Made by a program: the position numbers and the translations under genes
Origin: Pseudomonadales bacterium
GTDB taxonomy: Bacteria > Pseudomonadota > Gammaproteobacteria > Pseudomonadales > Pseudohongiellaceae
Assembly (NCBI GenBank): GCA_022822865.1
Contig: JAJDYJ010000007.1
Location: 1 to 62,916, forward strand
DNA: 62,916 bases
Reading direction: 5' to 3'
In this document: in pieces, positions 24,888 to 32,969 of the stretch
Layout: each line of letters opens with the position of its first letter
How positions within the stretch are numbered: position 1 is the stretch's first letter
Notes under the pieces: model-generated
The model's database searches: none
What the model was told of the DNA's origin: nothing
The model's input: the letters and a program-made list of their open reading frames with translations, nothing else

Positions 24888-26158
24888 CAGGTCAGATGCT
24901 CGTGTGGGCGCAGGTAGGGCAGCGCTCCATAACGCCCTGAAAGATAGGCCAATTCAAGATTCTCGCGGCCTTTCCTGGGGCTGAAGTCGGTCAACGGATA
25001 GACATTTGTGTCCTGCCCCCCCCCTTTCTCGCAAAACCAGATCTGATCGCGTCGAAACACTTCCTGATTGAGAATGGAGGTTTCGTGGGTGGTAAAGACC
25101 AATTGTGCGTTTTTGGAATTGTATTCATTGCTATGAAACAAGTTGACCAACATCCACACAAGTTTCGGATGCAAACTGTTATGCAGTTCATCAATGAACA
25201 TTACACAACCATTGTTCAAAGCGTGAATCAAGGGTCCCGCATAAGCGAAAATTTTTTGAGTGCCGTTTGACTCATCTTTAAAGCCAAATAGCACAGTGTC
25301 TCCATCTGCGCTCTCGTGAACAGTTTTGATTTCTACAAATTGCTTGTCCTTGAAATCCTCGGCAAATGCTTCCTTAACTGCCGCTGGCATTTCCTTCGGC
25401 AGGGTTTCAATGTCGAATGGTCTTTTCTCAACGATGATGTCGGAGATGCTTAGGTCGGCCATTTGCAAAAAATTTAGAATCTGTGCTTTCTGTTTTCCCT
25501 CACAACGAGTTGCGGTCAACTCCACTGGCAAACCATCAATGCCGCTCATTCGTAAGGTCTTGTCGAACCAATCGTAAACGGGTTGCAGTTGTTCGCTGTT
25601 GAGTTGTACGGCGGTTGACAGGAAAAGCGCATTATCGCGCGTGGATTTTTTCCAAAGAATCTTCTCCCCCACAAGATTGTTTCCCAGGTCCCAATCGCAG
25701 GAATTGGATTGTTCATTCCATTCGCGCCCGAACCAGTGCTGAGGACGGCCCTTGGGATAGGCAAGCAGCCACTCCTGGTGAACTCTTTCCGTCGTCGCCG
25801 AGAATCCATACTGATAGCGAACGCCGTCGACAATGAAGGACACCTCGAATTCGCTAGGGGCGTGGAGAGTGGACTGACTCAAGCGAAACGGCATAACCGG
25901 AAGGTCGTCGCCGCGCTTAAGACCGGCTGCCGACTGGCGCACGATTACCTGCATGATATGAAGGGCGTAGACGAAATTGGATTTGCCGCTGGCGTTCGGG
26001 CCGTAAATGGCTGCGGACCGCAGCAACTCGAATTCGTTTGCGGCTTTCGCCTTGAAGGTATTGGATTCAATCAGTTCATCGCCTCTGCCCCGGCAAAGAC
26101 TGAACGTTTGCTGGTCTCGTACAGAAAGGAAATTGGCCACGCTGAATTCAATTAGCAT
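24887..26158 (-). CDS. RloA-like AAA ATPase
   Basis: 423 residues. SMC-like N-terminus MLIEFSVANFLSVRDQQTFS, Walker A IYGPNASGKSNFVYALH, late Walker B MFIDELHNSLHP and LVFTTHETSIL. Together with the RloB-like gene it has the same two-gene layout as PARIS (AAA15 ATPase plus toprim nuclease), so abortive-infection defence is the likeliest role; this is inference. A C9 tract (25016-25024) falls in the coding region near the C-terminus (EKGGGQDT) and is in frame. Confidence 0.82.
   Translation of the reverse strand: MLIEFSVANFLSVRDQQTFSLCRGRGDELIESNTFKAKAANEFELLRSAAIYGPNASGKSNFVYALHIMQVIVRQSAAGLKRGDDLPVMPFRLSQSTLHAPSEFEVSFIVDGVRYQYGFSATTERVHQEWLLAYPKGRPQHWFGREWNEQSNSCDWDLGNNLVGEKILWKKSTRDNALFLSTAVQLNSEQLQPVYDWFDKTLRMSGIDGLPVELTATRCEGKQKAQILNFLQMADLSISDIIVEKRPFDIETLPKEMPAAVKEAFAEDFKDKQFVEIKTVHESADGDTVLFGFKDESNGTQKIFAYAGPLIHALNNGCVMFIDELHNSLHPKLVWMLVNLFHSNEYNSKNAQLVFTTHETSILNQEVFRRDQIWFCEKGGGQDTNVYPLTDFSPRKGRENLELAYLSGRYGALPYLRPHEHLT
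25016..25024 (-). repeat. G9 tract inside the RloA-like ATPase
   Basis: Nine C on plus, encoding Gly3 on minus; unusual in an AT-richer gene. A slip would truncate the last about 35 residues. Confidence 0.7.
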
Positions 26159-26247
26159 AATAATCTCGATTAGTAATCGTTTATGACATATTTTGTCAAA
26201 ATCGGCATCTTAAACGAGCTGTACTAAGAGTGTCAAGCCAAAATTTG

Positions 26248-26305
26248 GTGTTGTCAAACCAAAGTGGAAATGTCCCCTTCGGTCTTGCGCGGAGGGAGCG
26301 AAGCG
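26248..26305 (+). repeat. left copy of a ~58-bp inverted repeat
   Basis: Contains AAAGTGGAAATGTCCCCTTC and GCGCGGAGGGAGCGAAGC. The same sequence lies inverted at 32770-32828. The two copies bracket the reverse EPS operon. They resemble the ends of old IS copies, but no transposase is linked. Confidence 0.75.
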
Positions 26306-26309
26306 CCGT

Positions 26310-27551
26310 TCATTTCGTCAGCCATGTGAATTCGCTCCGGCTTCGCAGAATCGCAAGGGTGAGCAGGTGGGCGAATATTCTCGACAACGCGAACCCGGAC
26401 AAGGCCGCCACCATGCCGAAGCTCGGGATGAGCAGCAGGAAAGCGGTCTGCTGGAGCGCCAGCGCCAGGATTGTTGCCTTGAAGTGGTCCGATGCCCGTC
26501 CCGACATGGCCGCGAGGTGGCCAATGGGCACCAGCGCCACCTGGACCGCCATGGCAACCGCGGCCAACCGCAAGATCAAGTCCGCCCCTGAATACGGATC
26601 CCCCAGCCAATCCAGGACATACGGTCCAAGAAGCGCAACCGCGGCGGCGCCAAGCGCACCGAACGCTCCCGACATCGCGCACGCCCGCAGGAACTCGCGG
26701 CGTAGAGCTTGCGTTTCCCCGCTCTGGTGCTGTCGCGCGAAGCGGGGCGCCGCGATGGCGTTGATCGCATGGTCGATGAATGCGATGCCGCCGGCGAGTC
26801 TTGTGCACACCACGTAAACCGCGACTTCACCCGGGGCCAGCCACCAGGCGATCCACAGCGTATCCGACCAGCGCATGATCACGTTGCCGACAGACAGCCC
26901 CGCCAGCGGCGCCACCTCCCGAAGCCCGGGACTCGACGCGGAGTCAACGCTCCGGGCCGGCAGTCCGGAGCCAAATGACGGGCGCCACGATACACGGAGA
27001 AAGACGGCAAACATCAGCGCGTTCCCGAGCGCGAAGCAAATTGCGACAAGGAACGGCGAATCGCTGCCGGCCAGATACATCAGTATCGCGCACACGCACA
27101 TCAGGCATTGCCAACCGCCGGTCTCAAGGAAAACCGCCGCCGCGGGAAGCCCGCCCGCCTTCAGCAATCCGGCGAGCACATAACTCATGGCGAGGAAAGG
27201 GATTCCCAGCAGCAGAATGCCGAAGAAGGGGCCTGGGCCGAAATCGGCTCCCCGGCCGGCCCAGACACAGACTCCCCATGCAAGAATGCCCGCGAGACAA
27301 GACGCGGCGAGACAGCGCGACGCGATAAACCGCAGTTCCCGCGGTTCGCACGCGGCGCAACGCATCAGATACGCGTCAAGGCCGAATCTGGATACCGTCG
27401 CGGCGATGATCGCCACCGAAACGGCGACCGTGAATTCCCCCATCGCGGTGGGCGACAGCACGCCGGCAAGCAACAGCCCATATCCCAGACTGCCCGCGGC
27501 GCCCACACAGCGAACCAGGAATGCAAACGATACCGAGTCCCGCCAATTCAT
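26310..27551 (-). CDS. oligosaccharide flippase, Wzx-like
   Basis: 413 residues, twelve to fourteen predicted transmembrane helices. The N-terminus (FAFLVRCVGAAGSLGYGLLL) and the central VAPLAGLSVGNVIMRWSDTL are typical of the MATE-like polysaccharide transporter family. It moves undecaprenyl-linked repeat units to the periplasmic face. It is the last gene of the reverse EPS operon and ends at the inverted repeat. Confidence 0.85.
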   Translation of the reverse strand: MNWRDSVSFAFLVRCVGAAGSLGYGLLLAGVLSPTAMGEFTVAVSVAIIAATVSRFGLDAYLMRCAACEPRELRFIASRCLAASCLAGILAWGVCVWAGRGADFGPGPFFGILLLGIPFLAMSYVLAGLLKAGGLPAAAVFLETGGWQCLMCVCAILMYLAGSDSPFLVAICFALGNALMFAVFLRVSWRPSFGSGLPARSVDSASSPGLREVAPLAGLSVGNVIMRWSDTLWIAWWLAPGEVAVYVVCTRLAGGIAFIDHAINAIAAPRFARQHQSGETQALRREFLRACAMSGAFGALGAAAVALLGPYVLDWLGDPYSGADLILRLAAVAMAVQVALVPIGHLAAMSGRASDHFKATILALALQQTAFLLLIPSFGMVAALSGFALSRIFAHLLTLAILRSRSEFTWLTK

Positions 27552-27660
27552 GAAGACATCAACGACTGGCCAATCCCGGCGCCAACCGGATTCGGATGCG
27601 CGCCGGCACGGGCCAGACTAGCTCGCGTCAGAGGGGTGCAGCCGGGGACCGCCGACAGTT

Positions 27661-28758
27661 TCATCCGCGCTTTTCGAACTGTTCGTAGAGCCTCGCCAGC
27701 TCCGCGGCGAAACGCGTCTGGGAATATCGGCTTCGCGCCGCCTTCCAGGCGTTTTCCGCCACGGCGACGGGCCTTGCGGTATCGTGTCCGATCAGCATTT
27801 CCGAAGCGGCGTCCATGTTGTCGAACAGGAATCCGGTATCGTCGTGGCGCACTACCGGCTCACTCCATTCGGCCCGTCGGCAAAGCACGGGAACCTTCAG
27901 CAATATCGCCTCCAGCACCGACACCGGCAAACCCTCCCAGGCGCTTGTCGAAAGATAGATCCAGCCGTCCGCCACTTCCCGAAGCGCGTCCGAGCGGGAC
28001 ATCCATCCCGTCACCCGCACGCCGGCATCCTCAAGCAATTTGCGGCGATGCGCGTCGCCGTCACCGATCCATCGAAACTCGATGTCCGGCCTCGCGGCCC
28101 GCACCGCCCCGCAGATATCCGCGAACAGCGAGGGGTCTTTTGCCGCCGAAATACGTGAACAAGTGACTACCCGCTTCCTTTCCCGTTCCCCGGTAGTTCT
28201 TTCCGCATAACGCGCAAGCAGCCCGTCCTCGACCGCGTTTTCCAGCAAGGTCGTCGTAGCTCCGATTTCCTTGTCGATCACCCGCTGCTCGGGGACACAG
28301 CAGGCCACATATATCGAGTTGCAAATGCCGTTCGCCAATCGTTCCAGTCCGCGGAACAGGGCGCGCTCGACTCCCGAGCGGTCCAGATGCATCAATGAAA
28401 TGCAGTGCGGACTGTACAACGCGCGGTTTCCAAAGCGCCGCCCCGCCACAAGCCGGCCCATGAATCCCGCCCTGGCGCCATGGAAATGCAGCACATCCGG
28501 ATTCCAGCGCCGCAACAACCCGGCAAAGCGCCGGCACCATCCGGCGATATGCAATGGGATGGGACGCATCACCAGGCGTTCGAGCCGCACGTCCGGGTGT
28601 ATTCTCGCGCGCAAGCCGGCGGGCGTTCCCGCCCTCGGGGAGTACGCGATCAGCACAGCGTGCCCCTGGGTGCGCTGGATTTCGGCCATGAGGAGAACCA
28701 TTTCCAATGCGCCCGTCGCACCGCATTCGATCACATGACAAATTCGCACCTGTCCCAT
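27661..28758 (-). CDS. glycosyltransferase family 4
   Basis: 365 residues, GT-B fold. N-terminal Rossmann part with ICHVIECGATGALEMVLLMA and PDVLHFHGARAGFMG; C-terminal part with VTCSRISAAKDPSLFADICG, IEFRWIGDGD and STSAWEGLPVSVLEAILLKV, the GT4 E-x7-E region. It adds a sugar to the repeat unit at the cytoplasmic membrane; acceptor and donor are not predictable. Confidence 0.9.
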   Translation of the reverse strand: MGQVRICHVIECGATGALEMVLLMAEIQRTQGHAVLIAYSPRAGTPAGLRARIHPDVRLERLVMRPIPLHIAGWCRRFAGLLRRWNPDVLHFHGARAGFMGRLVAGRRFGNRALYSPHCISLMHLDRSGVERALFRGLERLANGICNSIYVACCVPEQRVIDKEIGATTTLLENAVEDGLLARYAERTTGERERKRVVTCSRISAAKDPSLFADICGAVRAARPDIEFRWIGDGDAHRRKLLEDAGVRVTGWMSRSDALREVADGWIYLSTSAWEGLPVSVLEAILLKVPVLCRRAEWSEPVVRHDDTGFLFDNMDAASEMLIGHDTARPVAVAENAWKAARSRYSQTRFAAELARLYEQFEKRG

Positions 28759-28773
28759 TCCTTCGAAAACCGA

Positions 28774-29448
28774 TCAATACAAACCGCCCGCGGGATGTTT
28801 GCCACATTTGCAATTCTCACGCCCCCTGATGAATCGCTTGAAGGGCGCGACCACGGCCCGGCGCAGTCCGGCAACAATACGCGCATTGCGAGCTGCCCGC
28901 CGCAATTCTGGCGTCGGACCTCCTGTAATGGTTTCGGTGGTTTTCCGCGCGGCCCAGAAGGGGTAGGCCCCTTCCAGATCCACAATACACAGTTCAAAAC
29001 CGTTTTCCGCGACGAACTGGTCAACCGCTTCGATGTTGAGGGGAAACGCCGGGTCATAGTCGTGGCCTGATACAACGCCCCCTGGCTTCACCTTCGACGC
29101 CCAGGCGAAAATCGTCTCCCCTCCTTCCTGGCCGGTATGCGCGTAGCCGTCGATATAGACAAAATCCAGGCTGTTATCCTCGAACAGCTCAAGGGCCTCG
29201 CCAAAGAACATGCGGAGCAGGGTGTATCCACCGGACGGGCCGAGCCGGCGCAAGGCAAGCTTGTATTCGCTCACTTCGTGGTGGTCGGCATAGGCGTCCA
29301 CTCCGTAGAGCCTGTCAAAACGACCGCTTTCCAGCAGCCTGGCGCTGAAATCCCCGGCGGCAACACCCAGTTCGACACCGACATTGCCTGTCGGGCGGTC
29401 CAATAATGACAACACGCCCAGCCGCCCTTCATCGGTGGGTTTTTTCAT
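28774..29448 (-). CDS. class I SAM methyltransferase (EPS operon)
   Basis: 224 residues from ATG at 29448, which overlaps the upstream oxygenase TGA. SAM-binding loop VGVELGVAAGDFSARLLE, then YGVDAYA and DFVYIDGYAHTGQEGGETI; this is the methyltransferase_24-like type. Sugar O-methylation of the polysaccharide is likely from context. The Cys-containing tail (RENCKCGKHPAGG) is unusual. Confidence 0.82.
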   Translation of the reverse strand: MKKPTDEGRLGVLSLLDRPTGNVGVELGVAAGDFSARLLESGRFDRLYGVDAYADHHEVSEYKLALRRLGPSGGYTLLRMFFGEALELFEDNSLDFVYIDGYAHTGQEGGETIFAWASKVKPGGVVSGHDYDPAFPLNIEAVDQFVAENGFELCIVDLEGAYPFWAARKTTETITGGPTPELRRAARNARIVAGLRRAVVAPFKRFIRGRENCKCGKHPAGGLY

Positions 29449-30167
29449 GAACGAAGCCAACGCAAAACGGCTCGCGAAGCCGCTCCCAGCTTCTTCCAGG
29501 CGCCATCGACATACCAAACCAGCATAAGCGAATCGCGTGGCGTCGCACCGGGTGGGACGGTATCGACACCGTGCCAGCTATCGCTCGTGACCGGAAACGC
29601 ATACCCGGAATTCGGCAGGAAGGGAACGCGGACATCCACTTCCAGCGCACCCGACTCTTCCCGGCGGTAGAAACTCGTTCCCAGGTCCGCCCCCTTCTCG
29701 TCTCGCGGCAGGTATATCTGCGCGGTGAGGAGCTTGCTCGGTACGTCCTGGTGCGGACGAATAAAGTAGCCGGGGCGGTCGCGCACCAGTGAAATCCTGA
29801 GGATTGATCCTGTCTGGGGAGGAGACTCGCAGTCGATTTCCGCGAACCTCGCCGCGAAAGCCTTCGCGACGCCGGGGCCCCGCAGCGCTTCCGACAAGGC
29901 TTCCCAGTACCGGCGCCGTTCCCGGTCCAGCTTTCCCAGCCTTTCACCGATGAGCGGGAACGTGAGTCGCGCGTAAGTGCCGTCCGGCAGTCTGGCGTCC
30001 TTGTGGCGCAGTTCGAGGTAATGTTCCGTCGGCGGCAGGAGGCGCAGAATCTCTCGATAATCTTCCTCGCCAAAGACATGGGATAATCGCATGTGCGGGA
30101 ACGGGTGGGAGAGCACCGGCGCGGCCCGCACCGCCTCGACGAAACCTTCGGAAATACGCCCGGTCAT
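29445..30167 (-). CDS. 2OG-Fe(II) oxygenase
   Basis: 240 residues. Iron ligands in RPHQDVPSKLLTAQIYLP (HxD) and the distal His in SDSWHGVDTV, followed by the 2OG-binding Arg region (PRDSLMLVWYV). It is the prolyl-4-hydroxylase-like superfamily found in sugar-modifying operons. It is coupled by ATGA overlaps to the ligase-like gene upstream and the methyltransferase downstream. Substrate unknown. Confidence 0.85.
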   Translation of the reverse strand: MTGRISEGFVEAVRAAPVLSHPFPHMRLSHVFGEEDYREILRLLPPTEHYLELRHKDARLPDGTYARLTFPLIGERLGKLDRERRRYWEALSEALRGPGVAKAFAARFAEIDCESPPQTGSILRISLVRDRPGYFIRPHQDVPSKLLTAQIYLPRDEKGADLGTSFYRREESGALEVDVRVPFLPNSGYAFPVTSDSWHGVDTVPPGATPRDSLMLVWYVDGAWKKLGAASRAVLRWLRS

Positions 30168-31792
30168 TTTGGTTGCCCGCGGTTGCCGGGAAAGTATCCA
30201 GTTTTCACAACGCGCTCCTGGTCAGCCCCGTTCTCGGGGTCATGTGTGGAAATCGGCGGTTTCGATTTCTCGCGTCCGGCTGAATGCACTGCGAGACCTC
30301 GCTCTGGCCCGCATCCCGCGACACCGGCATGTTGCCGCAGCCTTCGGCTTTTTCCTGATCCATGTCGCAATCGACCCCCCCCCCCCCCTGTTGGTACCGC
30401 CTGCGCCACCGCGACGCCCAGAACGAATGAAAAGGTAGCGGCCACCGCGGGAATCTGCAAGCTGAAATCGACGGCCGAATGGGCTCCCACCAGGACGCAA
30501 ACCGCCGCGCCAACCGCGGGAAACTCGAAGTCCCTTCTCCGAATCCACACCCCCCGCGCACAACCTCCAGCCAGTACCAGGATCGCTGTCACGAACAGCG
30601 CCGCGGCCGGAATGCCCAGTTCCAGCGCCAGTTCCAGATAATCATTGTGCGCCATGAGCACACCCGGGCGAATATCCTCGGTGCGGTGGCCGCGGTACAC
30701 GGCGCCAAACGTGCCGAGGCCGGTTCCAAGCAAGGGTTGTTCCCGTATGGCCAAAATTGTCTGTGAATAGATCTCCGAACGCTTGGCAAAGTCGGGACCG
30801 GTATCCCACAGCCGCCGCTCCAGGGGTTCCCCGGCCAATAGCAGCAGCAATATTCCTGTCAGCGTGGCGCCGGCCAGCCACGACAGCAATCTGCCGAAGG
30901 AGAACCCGTGTCTCAGGGCCAGCACCGCAAGAAGCGCCAGCAGCGACAGCGCGGTTGCCGCGGTCGCGCCCCGCGAAAGACTGAGCAGTAGCGCGCCTGC
31001 CAGCACCAGCCAGGCCGATAGCAACAGGCTGCTTCGGGGCATGAATTCCACAATCCAGAAACGCAGGCGCTCCCTGAAACCTGTCCGGCCGCCCAGCCTT
31101 CTGGAGAACCGGCGCGCAAGCACCGCCGTCGCGCACAGGAGACCAATCCCGCAATACGTCCCGAAAGAATTCGGGTTCACGAACGTCGCGGTCACCGCAT
31201 CCGTGTAATCCGTCTTTTGGAACCACAGGATGCTGTCGGCGCCTGAAAACACAACGCCAAGCCCGTAAAGCGCATAACATGCGCACCCTGCGGCAATCGC
31301 GCGCAGGGCGCAGCCGGCGCGGTGGGAATTCCTTCCATACTGGAATGCCAGCCAGAATATGCCCGCATACGCCGCCACACGCAAAACACTGCCCCTGCCC
31401 GCCGCCGGATCCAGCGAAATCGCTCCAACCGGTGTTGTGTCCAGCGCCGCGGCGGCCTCCCGCCAGATGGGGTGATGCCAGCTCTCAGGCATGAATTCCG
31501 CAGTTTGCAGCAGCCCCCAGAGCATGGCCAGCCCGAGAAACGCCGCCGACAACAGCAGGAAACCGGGTGGCGCCGCCGGTGAAACACGCCCTCCCAATGC
31601 GGAGAAACCCCAGCAGAACAACAATACGCCAGACACGGCGGCCATACCCGCCCAGGCCCAGTCCGGATATGCCCCGAACGGCAAGGGAACCGCCAGAATC
31701 AACACGATGAGCGTCAAAAAGACCGGCTCGGAATACTGGCGCGCCACGGAGATGCTATCGGCGGTTCCCGCTCCTGAAACCGAATCTTTCAT
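30164..31792 (-). CDS. O-antigen ligase/polymerase-like membrane protein (poly-G near 3' end)
   Basis: 542 residues from ATG at 31792 (ATGA overlap with the phosphatase). About eleven transmembrane helices and a periplasmic loop with NPNSFGTYCGIGLL and PLLGTGLGTFGAVY then MAHNDYLELALELG, the Wzy_C signature. After the last helix a G14 tract (30375-30388) encodes Gly5 and is followed by a 70-residue hydrophilic tail whose stop overlaps the oxygenase ATG. Slippage would swap this tail for one of two others (ending HMTPRTGLTRSAL or REIETADFHT) and break the coupling. Here the coupled frame is selected. Confidence 0.85.
   Translation of the reverse strand: MKDSVSGAGTADSISVARQYSEPVFLTLIVLILAVPLPFGAYPDWAWAGMAAVSGVLLFCWGFSALGGRVSPAAPPGFLLLSAAFLGLAMLWGLLQTAEFMPESWHHPIWREAAAALDTTPVGAISLDPAAGRGSVLRVAAYAGIFWLAFQYGRNSHRAGCALRAIAAGCACYALYGLGVVFSGADSILWFQKTDYTDAVTATFVNPNSFGTYCGIGLLCATAVLARRFSRRLGGRTGFRERLRFWIVEFMPRSSLLLSAWLVLAGALLLSLSRGATAATALSLLALLAVLALRHGFSFGRLLSWLAGATLTGILLLLLAGEPLERRLWDTGPDFAKRSEIYSQTILAIREQPLLGTGLGTFGAVYRGHRTEDIRPGVLMAHNDYLELALELGIPAAALFVTAILVLAGGCARGVWIRRRDFEFPAVGAAVCVLVGAHSAVDFSLQIPAVAATFSFVLGVAVAQAVPTGGGGGRLRHGSGKSRRLRQHAGVAGCGPERGLAVHSAGREKSKPPISTHDPENGADQERVVKTGYFPGNRGQPK
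30375..30388 (-). repeat. G14 (minus) homopolymer in the ligase-like gene
   Basis: Fourteen C on plus, following the last membrane helix; determines which of three C-terminal tails is made. Confidence 0.9.
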
Positions 31793-32544
31793 GTGGACAG
31801 GAATCTCCGCGTCGCGCCGGACAGCGCCAGACAGGTCAGGCGGCCCGTGGCGAAAGCGCCGGTGTCGATGCCGATGCGGTTGCGGCGGACAACGGGTTCC
31901 CGCGTGTACCAATGGCCATGGACGATGACCTTGCCGTGGTCGCGTTCGTCTTCAATGAAATCTCCGCTTCCCCAGAGCAGGTCTTCCTCGCTCTGATCCG
32001 CCCATGCCACCCCTGGCCGGATTCCCGCGTGGGCGAAAGCGTATCCGCCTTCGACATGTTTGTTCACAAGCCCGGCGAAGAACTCCTTGTGCTTTTCAGG
32101 CATGGCGGCGGCGAGGGCCTCGCGCCTGGACTCCAGATTCGCGGCGGTCGGAGCCCGTGTTGGCTGCGCAACCCCGTAACTGAGCAGCGTGGCGTGTCCG
32201 CCGCCAGCCAGCCATCGCCCCCCCACCGAGGCGTCCTCGAGAAAGGCGAGCAGCCACGCTTCGTGGTTGCCCTTGAGATAAACCTTTTCGAACTCAGGCG
32301 CGGGGTCTTCAAGCAGCAAATCGACCACCTGGCGCGATTGCGGGCCGCGGTCCACATAGTCGCCCAGGAAAACCAGAACGCGACGGTCCGCGCGTTCGCG
32401 CGACGCGTCAAGACGGACTTTCTCCAGCATCCCGGCTAGCGGTTCGACCCCGCCATGAATATCGCCGATGGCGTACACGAGCGCGCCAGGCGGAACCGAG
32501 GGTGGCCCTGAAGCTGAATTGGACATGGATGCATTTTGCCCCAT
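31789..32544 (-). CDS. metallophosphatase (Ser/Thr phosphatase-like)
   Basis: About 251 residues from ATG 32544 (32526 is an alternative). Calcineurin-type motifs GDIHGGVEPL, GDYVDRGPQSRQV, YLKGNHEAW and a late HGHWY. Bacterial members dephosphorylate proteins or dinucleoside polyphosphates. As first gene of the reverse EPS operon it might act on phosphoproteins or sugar phosphates there. Its N-terminus begins right beside a relic of the lasso cyclase. Confidence 0.85.
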   Translation of the reverse strand: MGQNASMSNSASGPPSVPPGALVYAIGDIHGGVEPLAGMLEKVRLDASRERADRRVLVFLGDYVDRGPQSRQVVDLLLEDPAPEFEKVYLKGNHEAWLLAFLEDASVGGRWLAGGGHATLLSYGVAQPTRAPTAANLESRREALAAAMPEKHKEFFAGLVNKHVEGGYAFAHAGIRPGVAWADQSEEDLLWGSGDFIEDERDHGKVIVHGHWYTREPVVRRNRIGIDTGAFATGRLTCLALSGATRRFLST

Positions 32545-32561
32545 TTCAATCTTGATAGTCT

Positions 32562-32640
32562 TGTGGTCATCCTGGAAGCGCCCGACGGAAATGCGGCGAC
32601 ATGCGAGTCGTCCAGCCGGTTTTCCACTCTGGGCGCCGCA
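32562..32640 (-). pseudogene. short relic of the lasso cyclase gene
   Basis: About 79 bases read NRLDDSHVAAF on the minus strand and match the intact cyclase around 3295-3365 (DRLDDSQVAAF) at DNA level, including GGCTGGACGACTCGC. No other cyclase part is present nearby. It shows that lasso genes once lay here or were carried here. Confidence 0.75.
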
Positions 32641-32769
32641 GTTTCGGTGGCCCGGTGACCGTGCTGCGCGACGGGCGCGAGCTGCCAGTCGGACTGTCGG
32701 TCGAGGGCGAGGAGCCGGTGCCTGACGACCTATGAAGGCCGACGCGGAGGCGCCGCCTTGCGCTCCGAC

Positions 32770-32828
32770 CGCTTCGCTCCCTCCGCGCAGGGCTGAAGGG
32801 GACATTTCCACTTTGTTTTGACACAACA
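32770..32828 (-). repeat. right copy of a ~58-bp inverted repeat
   Basis: Inverted partner of 26248-26305 (shared core AAAGTGGAAATGTCCCCTTC and GCGCGGAGGGAGCGAAGC). The rest of 32641-32969 shows no gene. Confidence 0.75.
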
Positions 32829-32969
32829 AAAGCCGGCAACAAAAGCGGGCATCGACAACCTGCCAATGGTACTATTAGGACGGTCGGCTTCCTTTAAGCA
32901 AAAGATTATTCCGACCAAGGAATCGTATGCTGGCAACAACTGGGCAGTTTGGGTATTGCACCGAATTGG

